DNA of 64,000 nt from Niallia taxi (GCF_032818155.1 NZ_CP102589.1:1846001-1910000), one strand, 5' to 3'. Shown: positions 1 through 8,561, counted from the stretch's first letter. The notes: a model not told the origin generated them from the sequence alone. Translations and numbers: made by a program.

Positions 1-1
1 G

Positions 2-574
2 AATAAGGAAAAATACTTTAATGTATTGAATCAGTTGACAGACAAAGAGCTTGTTAAGCACTTATATATTACTCAAATTATTTTAATTATCCTTTCAGTA
101 GGATTAGGCATATTTGTATTTCATATGGAAGATTTTGGTTCCTTACTATTGTTCAAATGGACATATGTATTAGCAGGACTTAGTGTAGGTGCGGCAGTCG
201 TTCTCATGGATATGATATTTATGAAGTATATTCCTGGTAAATATCATGATGATGGTGGGTTAAATAAACGGATATTTCGTCAAAGACACCCTGTGCATAT
301 CGCCGTAATTGCGGCGGTTGTTAGTGTAAGTGAGGAAATTTTATTTCGAGGCGTTATCCAAACCAATCTCGGATTATTAGCAGCAAGTATAATATTTGCA
401 GTTGTTCACTATCGTTATTTATTTAATTGGTTTCTTTTTATAAACATTATTTTTATAAGTTTAATTATCGGTTGTGTATATTTATGGACAGGAAGTCTTT
501 TAGCAACGATTATTATGCATTTTACGATTGATTTTTCCCTTGGCCTGCTGATCAGATACAAGGTTTTTGAGTAG
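2..574 (+). CDS. ypbD: CAAX-type membrane protease YpbD (5' end cut by window)
   Basis: Polytopic membrane protein of the CPBP/Abi intramembrane metalloprotease family. The family motifs are visible: EExxxR in SVSEEILFRG, then FxxxH in FAVVHYR, then a later HFTID histidine, all in the C-terminal half. At least four hydrophobic segments are present. The frame is open to the left edge. The first base is a G followed by AAT AAG GAA, so the real start is probably an ATG straddling the edge; the internal TTG at 26 has no well-spaced ribosome binding site. Position upstream of ypbE matches B. subtilis ypbD. The substrate is unknown; prenyl-CAAX processing is not expected in bacteria. The family call is secure and the symbol rests on synteny. 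Confidence 0.85.
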   Translation, partial: NKEKYFNVLNQLTDKELVKHLYITQIILIILSVGLGIFVFHMEDFGSLLLFKWTYVLAGLSVGAAVVLMDMIFMKYIPGKYHDDGGLNKRIFRQRHPVHIAVIAAVVSVSEEILFRGVIQTNLGLLAASIIFAVVHYRYLFNWFLFINIIFISLIIGCVYLWTGSLLATIIMHFTIDFSLGLLIRYKVFE

Positions 575-617
575 ATTCTTATATAAAAAGAAATATGTTT
601 AGAAAGAAGGGATGTTC

Positions 618-1460
618 ATGACAAGAGAAGATCCTTATAGAGTGCAGGCAGATCGGCAAAAACAGCGGATAACTCGAGTAGAGAAACAAGAGGTAATTCC
701 AAGCGAAAACAAAGAAAAAGAAGAACTGCCGCCTCGCAGGTCGTTACATCATAAAAAGAAAAAAAAGAAAAAGAAAAATCAAAAGTCAACAGCTATCACT
801 GTTCTAGCTTTTTCGTTTATTGCCCTTCCGGTTATTTTACTCGGAATTCATGAAATAATGACTCGTCATGCTGGGGATACAACTGTTCCTGTTAGCGGCT
901 CATCGACACAGTTTGAGCAAATAGGTGTCGAACAAAAGGAAAAAAAATCAGCGACAGACGAAGATAAAGATAAAATAGATGACGCTGATGAAAAAAGCTC
1001 AAAGCAAGCGGCTGATACAGAGGATCAACAGTCGACTGACAAAGAGCAAAAAGCTGAGAAGGAAGCAGAGCAAAAAGCAAAAGCAGAAGCAGAGAAGGAA
1101 GCAGAGCAAAAGGCTAAAGCAGAAGCAGAGCAAAAGGCTAAAGCAGAAGCTGAGAAGAAGGCAGCGGAAGAAGCCGAGAAAAAAGCACAAGCAGAGGCTG
1201 AGAGAAAAGCAGCAGAAGAAGCCAAGCAAAAGGCACAAGCTGAAGCTGAGAGAAAGGCAGCAGAAGAGGCCGAGAAAAAAGCACAAGCTGAAGCTGAGAC
1301 AACGTATATATACCATACAGTTGCTTCGAATGAAACATTATACCGGATTGCGATGAATTATTATAATTCTAAGTCAGGGGTCGATATCATTAAACAGGCA
1401 AACCAATTAGCAAGTGATAATGTTATGGTAGGACAGGTGTTGAAAATTCCTCAGCAATAA
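618..1460 (+). CDS. ypbE: YpbE-like membrane-anchored LysM protein with long Ala/Glu/Lys repeat stalk
   Basis: From the N-terminus: a Lys/Arg-rich cytoplasmic segment with a run of ten lysines, one transmembrane helix (about residues 56-77), an acidic linker, a highly charged A/E/K/Q repeat region (about 143-227), and a C-terminal LysM domain (about 231-277, beginning HTVASNETLYRIA). LysM binds peptidoglycan, so the protein probably spans from membrane to wall, with the repeat region as a rigid helical or coiled-coil stalk. I chose ATG 618 because AAGAAGG at 604-610 is well spaced from it, whereas ATG 612 abuts that site. Synteny with ypbD and ypbF supports the name. The function is not known. 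Confidence 0.8.
   Translation: MTREDPYRVQADRQKQRITRVEKQEVIPSENKEKEELPPRRSLHHKKKKKKKKNQKSTAITVLAFSFIALPVILLGIHEIMTRHAGDTTVPVSGSSTQFEQIGVEQKEKKSATDEDKDKIDDADEKSSKQAADTEDQQSTDKEQKAEKEAEQKAKAEAEKEAEQKAKAEAEQKAKAEAEKKAAEEAEKKAQAEAERKAAEEAKQKAQAEAERKAAEEAEKKAQAEAETTYIYHTVASNETLYRIAMNYYNSKSGVDIIKQANQLASDNVMVGQVLKIPQQ
1158..1301 (+). repeat. Three tandem 48-bp coding repeats in the ypbE stalk
   Basis: Three near-identical 16-residue units of the form KAAEEAEKKAQAEAER follow one another (48 bp each). They are preceded by shorter 8-residue KAKAEAEQ/K units from about 1050. Length variation by slippage is plausible here. Confidence 0.8.
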
Positions 1461-1514
1461 TGCTTCTAACTAGTCCTTTCCCTTCATATAGTTTAAGGGA
1501 AGGAGGCTTGTAAC

Positions 1515-1973
1515 ATGGAAGTATCTATTATGAAGCTTGACAGCAATACGGATGAAACAACAAGAGAAATGCTGCAAAAGCTTGTGGAGAAAAAAAGGAA
1601 ATTTGATATGCTCAAAACAAGACATTTGTTTGTTATGTGGCTGACGATAATAGTAGGATTTTTTTATGCATACTGGCTTTATAAGCATATTGCCGTCCCG
1701 TTTTCTCATTCCTTTGCGATAATGTTTTCGATATTTATTGCGAAAACATTCAATCTATATGCGCTTTGTTTAATTGTCGGATCGTTTGGCTTTATGAATG
1801 TTCTTAAACAAAAAAAGGACAAGGCAGAGAAGGAATATAACGAATTGCGCTGTGAAATTATTGATAAAGCGAAAGACCTCTGGAAGAAGGAAGAGGAATG
1901 GAAAAGTCGCCATCATGTTTTTTATATGATGAAAAAAGAATATGATATAAACCTTTTTCATGAAACGAAATAA
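1515..1973 (+). CDS. ypbF: YpbF family membrane protein (DUF2663)
   Basis: A 152-residue protein with a charged N-terminus, two hydrophobic segments (about residues 41-59 and 74-97), and a long charged C-terminal helix rich in Lys and Glu. The order TM-TM-charged coil and the location after ypbE match B. subtilis YpbF. ATG 1515 follows AAGGAGG at 1500-1506. No enzymatic motif is visible and the function is unknown. It ends at a terminator shared with the convergent cotJ operon. Confidence 0.75.
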   Translation: MEVSIMKLDSNTDETTREMLQKLVEKKRKFDMLKTRHLFVMWLTIIVGFFYAYWLYKHIAVPFSHSFAIMFSIFIAKTFNLYALCLIVGSFGFMNVLKQKKDKAEKEYNELRCEIIDKAKDLWKKEEEWKSRHHVFYMMKKEYDINLFHETK

Positions 1974-2005
1974 AAAAGAGACTAAACAAGCATTAGTCTC
2001 TTTTT
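1972..2005. terminator. Bidirectional terminator between ypbF and cotJC
   Basis: Inverted repeat AAAAAGAGACTAA / TTAGTCTCTTTTT with a 7-nt loop. It is flanked by A-runs on one side and T-runs on the other, so it can serve both convergent genes. Confidence 0.85.
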
Positions 2006-2011
2006 ACGCAT

Positions 2012-2581
2012 TCAAAAAACCTTTTTTCTGTCCCTGTCATCCTTAATAATTTCAACAGCTTCTCTAAAGCGCTGTGAATGAATAATTTCCCGCTCCCGCA
2101 AAAAGCGGAGGCTGTCATTTAAATCTGGATCATCGCTCATATTAATAATCCATTGATACGTTGCACGAGCCTTTTCTTCTGCTGCAATATCCTCATATAA
2201 ATCGGCAATCGGATCACCTTTTGCTTGTATATATGTAGCAGTCCAAGGATTGCCTGAAGCATCATGGTAAAATAACGCCTTTTCATGAGAAATATAATGA
2301 CCGTCAAGTCCTGCTGCTTTTAATTGGTCTGTAGTAGCATCTTTTGTGAGCTTATAAATCATTGTTGCAATCATTTCCAAATGGGCAAACTCCTCTGTAC
2401 CAATGTCTGTTAAAAGACCAATTACTTTATCAGGTATTGTGTACCGCTGATTCAAATAGCGAAGTGCTGCCGCTAGCTCTCCATCTGCTCCCCCGTATTG
2501 TTCAATTAAAAATTTTGCAAGCATTGGATTACAGGTGCTTACCTTAACAGGATACTGCAGTTTTTTTTCGTATAGCCACAT
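2012..2581 (-). CDS. cotJC: Spore coat protein CotJC, manganese-catalase family
   Basis: A 189-residue protein with the ferritin-like manganese catalase fold. Metal-ligand motifs are visible: EEFAHLEMIATMI, EEKARATYQ and REREIIHSQRF. It is the last gene of the cotJABC operon, made in the mother cell and placed in the spore coat. Length and order match B. subtilis CotJC. It is read on the reverse strand and terminates towards ypbF. Catalase activity is inferred from the family. Confidence 0.93.
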   Translation of the reverse strand: MWLYEKKLQYPVKVSTCNPMLAKFLIEQYGGADGELAAALRYLNQRYTIPDKVIGLLTDIGTEEFAHLEMIATMIYKLTKDATTDQLKAAGLDGHYISHEKALFYHDASGNPWTATYIQAKGDPIADLYEDIAAEEKARATYQWIINMSDDPDLNDSLRFLREREIIHSQRFREAVEIIKDDRDRKKVF

Positions 2582-2605
2582 AAATTAAGCGCCCCCTAAG
2601 TCATA

Positions 2606-2866
2606 TTATACTTGCCAAGGCCACGGTCCCTCGTCCCAATCCCAAGGGGTGTTAGAAAAGCTGTTTCCAAACTGGAGCAGAGGCCCATAATTGCCTTCGT
2701 ATAATTTTTTGAATTTTTCTCTTTCCTTTGCATAGTGGTTGAACTGATTAATGGCATCTTGATCGTTAGGATGTGTGTCTAGGTAAAGTGTTAATTCTAC
2801 CAATACGAAATCGACAGCTTGAAGCTGTTCGAGCAGCTGGTAGTATTCTTTCGGCAGCTGTTTCAT
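2606..2866 (-). CDS. cotJB: Spore coat assembly protein CotJB
   Basis: An 86-residue helical protein (MKQLPKEYYQLLEQLQ) ending in a W/P/G-rich tail NTPWDWDEGPWPWQV typical of CotJB. Its ATG shares one base with the cotJA stop (TAATG), indicating translational coupling. CotJB is needed with CotJC for coat deposition in B. subtilis. Secure by sequence character and operon position. Confidence 0.92.
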   Translation of the reverse strand: MKQLPKEYYQLLEQLQAVDFVLVELTLYLDTHPNDQDAINQFNHYAKEREKFKKLYEGNYGPLLQFGNSFSNTPWDWDEGPWPWQV

Positions 2867-3090
2867 TAAGTGTCACCTGCTTTTTTTTCAAGTGGACCGT
2901 AATAAGGATCATAAAATGCCTTCCATAATGTTCCTGCTCTCAATGCTTCCATCGGTGAAAATTGTGGCAGATGTGGTGGTTGAAAGCCCATATATAAATT
3001 GGGCGGTGTGGAATATTCTTTTGTTTTTATTGGCGGGCAAGGATCATTTGGGCTTATATAGGGGTGGTGTTTTTTGTAAAATTGACTCAT
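2866..3090 (-). CDS. cotJA: Spore coat associated protein CotJA
   Basis: A 74-residue Pro/Tyr-rich protein with the CotJA signature PPHLPQFSPMEALRAGTLW, first gene of the cotJABC operon. The ribosome binding site is GGAGGG on the reverse strand, just upstream of ATG 3090. CotJA has no known enzymatic role; it is a coat or assembly component expressed under sigma-E in B. subtilis. Confidence 0.92.
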   Translation of the reverse strand: MSQFYKKHHPYISPNDPCPPIKTKEYSTPPNLYMGFQPPHLPQFSPMEALRAGTLWKAFYDPYYGPLEKKAGDT

Positions 3091-3124
3091 GACAAAAAAG
3101 CCCTCCTTTTTTATTATCTTTAAA

Positions 3125-3152
3125 ATAATATGAAGAAAATGCTAAATCATGC
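3125..3152 (-). promoter_or_regulatory. Candidate sigma-E promoter for cotJABC
   Basis: On the reverse strand, GCATGAT (like the sigma-E -35 KMATATT, 5/7) is followed after 13 bp by CATATTAT (like the -10 CATACANT, 6/8). It lies about 35 bp upstream of cotJA. The known sigma-E dependence of cotJ in B. subtilis supports it, but the match is moderate. Confidence 0.4.
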
Positions 3153-3232
3153 TTTCGATTTGTTGGTAAAAAGAAGATGTGCATTATACAATAACAAAAG
3201 GATAAGATGAAAAAGTGTAAAGGGGGGATTGG

Positions 3233-4033
3233 ATGCTGGCAATTATTAATGTTATAGTGGCAGTCATCCTGATAATCCTTGCAGGAATTGCATTAGTAAT
3301 TAAGATGCATAAGAATGCATTGGAGGATCACATTAAATACGAAATGTTTTACTTTCCTAATTTTCCAAGGTCTTTCAAGGAAATTTCGTTATTTTTTATT
3401 TCGGATATACATAGAAGAGAAGTTTCTTCGTCCATTGTAGAAGAGGCTAAGGGGATTGCAAAGTTTGTTATTATTGGCGGAGATTTGCTGGAAAAAGGGG
3501 TGAGCTTTGATACTGTCCGCAAAAATCTTCGTAAGCTGAAGGAAATAGGTCCCCTTTATTTTGTGTGGGGAAATAATGATTACGAAGCAGATGTAGACGA
3601 ATTAAAGGAGCTGTTTAGAAGTGAGGATGTAACAGTCCTTGATAATAGATCTGTTTCTTTTTCATCTAATAAAGGGGAAAAATGGCATTTAGCAGGGACA
3701 GAGGATCGTTCCTTAGAATTAGATGACCTTGACTCAGCCCTTCAAGGTATAAAAAAATCAGAATTTAAGATTTTAATTAGCCATAATCCGAAAGTGATGG
3801 AAGACCTGAATGATGACCACCGAGTAACATTGGTGCTTAGCGGTCATACACATGGGGGTCAAATACGAATTTTTGGCTTTGGACCATATGAAATTGGTGC
3901 TACTAAAGTAATTGGAAATACGACTATCCTTGTCAGCAATGGGTATGGAACTACTTCGATACCATTAAGACTTGGTGCGAAGCCAGAAACCCACATCATT
4001 AAAATTCAGCATACAAAAGATAAACGAATCTAA
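3233..4033 (+). CDS. ypbG: Membrane-anchored calcineurin-like metallophosphoesterase YpbG
   Basis: N-terminal transmembrane anchor (about residues 2-24), then a metallophosphoesterase domain. Its metal-binding motifs are all present: FISDIHRR (DxH), GGDLLEKG (GDxxE-like), GNND, ISHNP and SGHTHGGQIR (GHxH). The family hydrolyses phosphodiesters or phosphomonoesters with two divalent metals; the substrate here is unknown. Position between cotJ and mecB matches B. subtilis ypbG. The start is ATG 3233 behind AAGGGGGG. Confidence 0.85.
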   Translation: MLAIINVIVAVILIILAGIALVIKMHKNALEDHIKYEMFYFPNFPRSFKEISLFFISDIHRREVSSSIVEEAKGIAKFVIIGGDLLEKGVSFDTVRKNLRKLKEIGPLYFVWGNNDYEADVDELKELFRSEDVTVLDNRSVSFSSNKGEKWHLAGTEDRSLELDDLDSALQGIKKSEFKILISHNPKVMEDLNDDHRVTLVLSGHTHGGQIRIFGFGPYEIGATKVIGNTTILVSNGYGTTSIPLRLGAKPETHIIKIQHTKDKRI

Positions 4034-4115
4034 ATGATGCAGACAAATCACCGTTTTCCTGCTTTTTTCATACGTTACAGTAAGAGTTTTTTCAGATAGA
4101 GCAGGAGGCATTGTC

Positions 4116-4700
4116 ATGCGCTTAGAACGATTGAATCATAACAGAATTAAGATCTACCTGACATTTGATGATCTGTATGAACGTGGACTGACGAAAGATG
4201 ATATATGGAAAGACTCGATAAAATGGCAATATTTTTTTCATGAAATGCTCGAAGAAGCCAATGATATGTTTGACCTTGAAATACATGGTTCTGTCGCAGT
4301 CGAGATTTTTTCCATGAAGGCACAAGGAATGGTTATGATCTTAACAATGAACGAGGAAGAGTCCCAAGACGAGGAGCTACTGGCAGAAGGTTTTTTGGAA
4401 ATGCAGGTTACTGTTGAAGAGACTGTTGACATATTATATGAGTTTACCGAGCTGGAAAATGCCATTCAAGCAGCAAAGGTTCTGCAAAACGCCTGTTTCT
4501 CTGGGGGGACATTGTTTAGTATCGAAAATAAATACTATCTTTATTTTCCTGACATTGCAGCAGCAAAGGAAGCACAAGCAGCAGCAATCCTCGGTGAATT
4601 TGGTGAAGCAAGCATTAAAAGCATCTATATTATAGAAGAATATGGACGTACTATATTAAAAAACGATGCGATTGAAATGTTGAATCAATATTTCAAATGA
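4116..4700 (+). CDS. mecB: MecA-paralogous ClpC adaptor MecB (YpbH)
   Basis: A 194-residue protein of the MecA family. The N-terminal domain (MRLERLNHNRIKIYLTFDDL) recognises substrates and the C-terminal domain (about 105-194) binds ClpC, separated by an acidic linker around residues 76-100. The 'RGLTKDDIW' element and the location before gudB match B. subtilis YpbH rather than MecA proper. MecB targets proteins to ClpCP and influences sporulation and competence in B. subtilis. A clear rho-independent terminator follows at 4750. Confidence 0.88.
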   Translation: MRLERLNHNRIKIYLTFDDLYERGLTKDDIWKDSIKWQYFFHEMLEEANDMFDLEIHGSVAVEIFSMKAQGMVMILTMNEEESQDEELLAEGFLEMQVTVEETVDILYEFTELENAIQAAKVLQNACFSGGTLFSIENKYYLYFPDIAAAKEAQAAAILGEFGEASIKSIYIIEEYGRTILKNDAIEMLNQYFK

Positions 4701-4749
4701 ATTATATCGTTAGTAGAGAAATTTATATATTCTTAAAATTTCTTTTTTT

Positions 4750-4790
4750 ACTCTTTCTTGGCCGCTTTTCGCCTTGGAAGAGTTTTTTTT
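4750..4790 (+). terminator. Terminator after mecB
   Basis: Stem ACTCTTTCTTGGC / GCCTTGGAAGAGT (11 of 13 paired) followed by eight Ts. Confidence 0.85.
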
Positions 4791-5262
4791 ATAGAAAAAG
4801 AACGAAAATGCTCAAAAAATGTCCTGCAAAAAAAATGAAAACAGTTAACTTCATCGTTGGTAAATTCGAGGAAAAATGATAAGATAATGATAAAGAATTA
4901 TATCTTAATTCTTTATAGCTGTGTCAAGCAAATCTCTTTAAGAACAAGAAAATAGAATGTGCCATAAAAAGTGTGGAAGATAGGGACAAAGTTGTATCTT
5001 TTTGAATATATTATAAAGGAGAGCATACTATAAAACATCTATCCATAGTGGCAAAGGCATTTTGTACAATTGACTCTGTTGTACATGCATAGATTTACCG
5101 TATTTGCGGTTAACATATACTTTATGCAATAAGACAGAGACAATCATTTTATAAAAAATAGCAGCAGTAATTTTCTCTAAAAAATGCTCCAAAAAAGTAC
5201 ATACTATATTAAGCATGTATTTGTATGTAGACGAATAGTAATGCTAGTCTTTAATGAGAAAT
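4791..5262. other. Long AT-rich non-coding leader region upstream of gudB
   Basis: About 470 bp with no convincing gene. It holds a sporulation-type promoter-like sequence (5004-5031). A 20-codon open frame (5030-5092) follows AAAGGAG but would need an ATA start. No strong terminator or known riboswitch is recognisable. Confidence 0.5.
5004..5031 (+). promoter_or_regulatory. Candidate sigma-E-like promoter upstream of gudB
   Basis: GAATATA, 13 bp spacer, CATACTAT: 6/7 and 7/8 matches to the sigma-E -35 (KMATATT) and -10 (CATACANT). The -10 also resembles sigma-G CATACTA. It is about 290 bp upstream of gudB with no recognised gene between. Confidence 0.35.
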
Positions 5263-5291
5263 TTGACCGTTAAAAAATGATAAATTTAAAT
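5263..5291 (+). promoter_or_regulatory. Candidate sigma-A promoter of gudB
   Basis: TTGACC, 17 bp, TTAAAT, ending 32 bp before the gudB ATG. Confidence 0.55.
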
Positions 5292-5323
5292 TAACTTTGC
5301 AGTTTTTTAGGAGGATTCATTAA

Positions 5324-6601
5324 ATGGTAGCCAAAAAGTCTAATGAAAAGAAGATTGTTGAAGAGCAACACGATGTTTTAAAATCAACACAAACGATCAT
5401 TCATAAGGCATTGAATAAGCTAGGTTATTCTGATGAGGTGTATGAACTACTGAAGGAACCGATTCGCATGATGACAGTGAAGATACCTGTAAGGATGGAC
5501 GATGGCAGTGTAAAGATATTCACTGGCTACCGGGCACAGCATAATGATGCAGTTGGCCCAACAAAGGGGGGAATTAGATTTCACCCGCAAGTTACAGAAA
5601 CAGAGGTGAAAGCCCTTTCTATCTGGATGAGTTTGAAATGTGGTATTGTTGACCTTCCATATGGTGGCGGTAAAGGCGGGATTGTCTGTGATCCACGAGA
5701 CATGTCCTTCCGTGAACTAGAAAGACTTAGCAGAGGTTATGTAAGAGCAATTAGTCAAATAGTTGGACCAACAAAAGACATTCCAGCACCTGATGTTTTT
5801 ACAAATTCACAAATAATGGCTTGGATGATGGACGAGTATAGCAGGATTGATGAATTTAACTCCCCTGGCTTTATTACAGGAAAACCACTCGTTTTAGGCG
5901 GTTCACATGGAAGAGAAACAGCAACCGCTAAAGGGGTAACCATCTGTATACGTGAAGCGGCTAAGAGAAAGGGCATTGATATTGTGGGTGCAAGAGTTGT
6001 TGTCCAGGGCTTTGGGAATGCTGGTAGCTTCTTGGCAAAATTCATGCATGATGCTGGGGCAAAAGTAATTGGTATTTCGGATGCATACGGTGCATTACAT
6101 GATCCGAATGGATTGGATATTGATTATCTTCTTGACAGAAGGGACAGTTTTGGAACAGTAACTAATTTATTTAATAATACCATTACAAACCAAGAGCTGT
6201 TGGAGTTGGATTGTGATATTTTAGTTCCTGCTGCAATTGAAAATCAAATTACCGAAAAAAATGCTCATAATATAAAAGCAAGTATTGTTGTAGAGGCAGC
6301 AAATGGACCAACAACTTTAGAAGCAACAACGATTTTAACAGAAAAAGGTATCCTTCTTGTGCCAGATGTCTTGGCGTCAGCTGGCGGTGTAACTGTATCT
6401 TATTTCGAATGGGTGCAAAACAACCAAGGTTTTTACTGGACAGAGGAAGAAGTGGAAGAAAAGCTTGAAAAAGTAATGAGCAAGTCTTTTGAGAATATTT
6501 ATGACACGGCTCAAATCCGCAGGGTGGATATGAGATTGGCCGCTTATATGGTCGGGGTAAGGAAAATGGCGGAAGCATCAAGATTCCGTGGTTGGATTTA
6601 A
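5324..6601 (+). CDS. gudB: NAD-dependent catabolic glutamate dehydrogenase GudB (intact form)
   Basis: A 425-residue Glu/Leu/Phe/Val dehydrogenase converting glutamate to 2-oxoglutarate and ammonia. The active-site region GPTKGGIRFHP and the lysine loop PYGGGKGGI are present, as are PAPDV and the Rossmann glycine motif VVQGFGNAGS. Only one VKA tripeptide occurs at residues 95-97. The B. subtilis 168 cryptic allele carries a tandem 9-bp duplication there, so this copy should encode an active enzyme. The ribosome binding site is AGGAGG and the start is ATG 5324. GudB versus RocG is assigned by the mecB-gudB-ypdA order. A terminator follows. Confidence 0.93.
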   Translation: MVAKKSNEKKIVEEQHDVLKSTQTIIHKALNKLGYSDEVYELLKEPIRMMTVKIPVRMDDGSVKIFTGYRAQHNDAVGPTKGGIRFHPQVTETEVKALSIWMSLKCGIVDLPYGGGKGGIVCDPRDMSFRELERLSRGYVRAISQIVGPTKDIPAPDVFTNSQIMAWMMDEYSRIDEFNSPGFITGKPLVLGGSHGRETATAKGVTICIREAAKRKGIDIVGARVVVQGFGNAGSFLAKFMHDAGAKVIGISDAYGALHDPNGLDIDYLLDRRDSFGTVTNLFNNTITNQELLELDCDILVPAAIENQITEKNAHNIKASIVVEAANGPTTLEATTILTEKGILLVPDVLASAGGVTVSYFEWVQNNQGFYWTEEEVEEKLEKVMSKSFENIYDTAQIRRVDMRLAAYMVGVRKMAEASRFRGWI

Positions 6602-6631
6602 GTTAGGATAACAAACTATTGTATAATAACC

Positions 6632-6667
6632 AAAAATCTCCTATGCTATAAATAGGAGATTTTTTTA
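6632..6667 (+). terminator. Terminator after gudB
   Basis: Stem AAAATCTCCTAT / ATAGGAGATTTT followed by Ts. Confidence 0.9.
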
Positions 6668-6739
6668 TTAAAAGCATACTACATAAAAGTATGATAAATA
6701 TGCGTATATAAGCTGTAAAGAATGTAAGGAGAGGTTAAC

Positions 6740-7702
6740 ATGAAAGAAGAACAAGCGATTATTATCGGTGCAGGACCTTGTGGATTGGCTGCTGCAATCG
6801 CTTTAGAACAAGTAAACATCAAACCCCTTATTATTGAGAAGGGGAATGTAGTTAATGCAATCCATGGGTATCCAACACACCAGACTTTTTTCAGCACAAG
6901 TGAGAAGCTTGAAATCGGCGGAATTGCTTTTCTGACAGAACAGTATAAACCAAACCGTAACCAAGCACTTGTTTACTATAGGGAAGTAGTGAAACGAAAA
7001 AATTTGAGGATAAATGCCTACGAAGAAGTTATCAATGTAAAGAAGGAAGCCGATTACTTTACGATAAAAACCTCAAAGGATGAATATCGCGCAAATTATG
7101 TAATCGTTGCGACTGGTTATTATGATCATCCTAATTATATGAATGTTCCTGGTGAAGATTTGCCAAAGGTCAGCCATTATTTTAAGGAAGCACACCCATA
7201 TTTTAATCATGATGTTACTGTTATCGGTGGAAAAAACTCAAGTGTTGATGCTGCGATTGAATTAGTGAAGGCTGGATCGAGGGTAACGGTTTTGTATCGC
7301 GGCACAGAATACTCAAGCAGTATTAAGCCATGGATTTTGCCTGAGTTTGAAGCACTTGTAAGAAATGATGTCATTAAAATGGAGTTTGCTGCAGAGGTCG
7401 TGGAAATTAACGAAAAAACTTTAGTATATACGAAGCATGGAGACACATGTGAAATTGCCAATGATTTTGTTTTTGCCATGACTGGGTATCACCCGGATCA
7501 TCAATTTATTAAGCTGATGGGTGTTGAAATGGAGGCAGAAACGGGCAGACCAGTTTTTAATCCAGAAACAATGGAAACGAATGTTGAGGGGATTTTTATT
7601 GCTGGCGTTATTGCTGCAGGCAATAATGCAAATGAAATATTCATCGAAAACGGCAAGTTCCACGGAGATCAAATAGCCAAAGCGATAGCGAACAGAGCGT
7701 AA
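6740..7702 (+). CDS. ypdA: Bacillithiol disulfide reductase YpdA (Bdr)
   Basis: A 320-residue FAD/NADPH flavoprotein of the thioredoxin-reductase-like superfamily. The N-terminal dinucleotide site is IIIGAGPCGLAAA; Cys14 within GAGPCG is the active-site cysteine of YpdA enzymes. A second Rossmann motif, VIGGKNSSVDAA, binds NADPH. The enzyme reduces oxidised bacillithiol. It fits with bshB1 and bshA later in this window, which make bacillithiol. The start is ATG 6740 behind AGGAGAGG. Confidence 0.92.
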   Translation: MKEEQAIIIGAGPCGLAAAIALEQVNIKPLIIEKGNVVNAIHGYPTHQTFFSTSEKLEIGGIAFLTEQYKPNRNQALVYYREVVKRKNLRINAYEEVINVKKEADYFTIKTSKDEYRANYVIVATGYYDHPNYMNVPGEDLPKVSHYFKEAHPYFNHDVTVIGGKNSSVDAAIELVKAGSRVTVLYRGTEYSSSIKPWILPEFEALVRNDVIKMEFAAEVVEINEKTLVYTKHGDTCEIANDFVFAMTGYHPDHQFIKLMGVEMEAETGRPVFNPETMETNVEGIFIAGVIAAGNNANEIFIENGKFHGDQIAKAIANRA

Positions 7703-7737
7703 CCGCCTATTGCTAACAAGGGAGAGGAAAAGAGCGA

Positions 7738-8418
7738 ATGTTAGCCATACTATCCGCTGGTATAGCGCCAGGGCTGGCACTTTTAAGTTATTTTTATTTA
7801 AAGGATCAATATGAATCAGAACCAATCGGATTAGTTTTAAGGGCATTTATAACAGGGGCGTTGCTGGTTTTTCCGATAATGTTTATCCAATACGTTCTTC
7901 GGGTCGAGGAAGCTGTGCCTTCCCATTTGTTAAACTCCTTTATCACAACAAGTTTGTTAGAGGAGTTTTTCAAATGGTTTATCTTGTTTTTTACAGCCTA
8001 TCAGCATATAGAATTTGATGAGCCATATGACGGTATTATTTATGGTGTATCTATCTCGTTAGGCTTTGCGACAGTCGAAAATATTCTTTACCTTGTAGCT
8101 AATGGTGTGGAATATGCTTTAGGAAGAGCATTACTTCCTGTATCAAGTCATGCTCTTTTCGGTGTTATCATGGGGTATTATATTGGAAAAGGGAAATTTA
8201 CGATGCCAAAAGGCAAGTGGATTTTCTATTCGTTGGTCATTCCCTTTATTCTCCATGGTATTTATGATTACATCCTAACAATGCAAAAGAACTGGCTTTT
8301 GTTTATCACTCCATTTATGCTGTTTTTATGGTGGCTTGGCTTACGAAAAGTCAAAATCGCTAGAGAACTGAGTAGAGAACATGTGAACAAATATATGAAT
8401 GCAAATTATAAAATTTAA
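7738..8418 (+). CDS. prsW: Intramembrane protease PrsW (site-1 protease for anti-sigma factor)
   Basis: A 226-residue multi-spanning membrane protein. The catalytic glutamate pair is at residues 75-76 (SLLEEFFKW), with conserved histidines in VSSHALFG and ILHGIYDY. PrsW makes the first cut in anti-sigma factor RsiW in B. subtilis, releasing sigma-W in response to envelope stress. It lies 35 bp after ypdA and just upstream of sleB, as in B. subtilis. The start is ATG 7738 after GGGAGAGG. Whether the target here is RsiW is inferred. Confidence 0.9.
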   Translation: MLAILSAGIAPGLALLSYFYLKDQYESEPIGLVLRAFITGALLVFPIMFIQYVLRVEEAVPSHLLNSFITTSLLEEFFKWFILFFTAYQHIEFDEPYDGIIYGVSISLGFATVENILYLVANGVEYALGRALLPVSSHALFGVIMGYYIGKGKFTMPKGKWIFYSLVIPFILHGIYDYILTMQKNWLLFITPFMLFLWWLGLRKVKIARELSREHVNKYMNANYKI

Positions 8419-8452
8419 GAACCATCACAATTGTGTATGGAGAAAAATCGGT

Positions 8453-8490
8453 AAAAAAGAAAATGAATTCTGTTCATTTTCTTTTTTTTT
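8453..8490 (+). terminator. Terminator after prsW
   Basis: Stem GAAAATGA / TCATTTTC within A- and T-runs, followed by a run of nine Ts. Confidence 0.9.
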
Positions 8491-8561
8491 GCATAAAAAA
8501 CCAATCGCTACAAAAAATAGAGTCAATGACAAATAGTATTTACATCTGGGGGTAAACACGC

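Noticed and set aside
999..1316. Antisense and alternate-frame open frames inside ypbE
   Set aside because: They are by-products of the repetitive A/E/K-coding sequence; compositions such as continuous Cys/Leu/Phe are implausible.
4697..4879. 60-codon open frame after mecB
   Set aside because: It runs through a clear rho-independent terminator at 4750-4790, has no ribosome binding site of its own and has biased composition.
5028..5216. Reverse open frame of 62 codons upstream of gudB
   Set aside because: No ribosome binding site, no recognisable protein features and no neighbour support.
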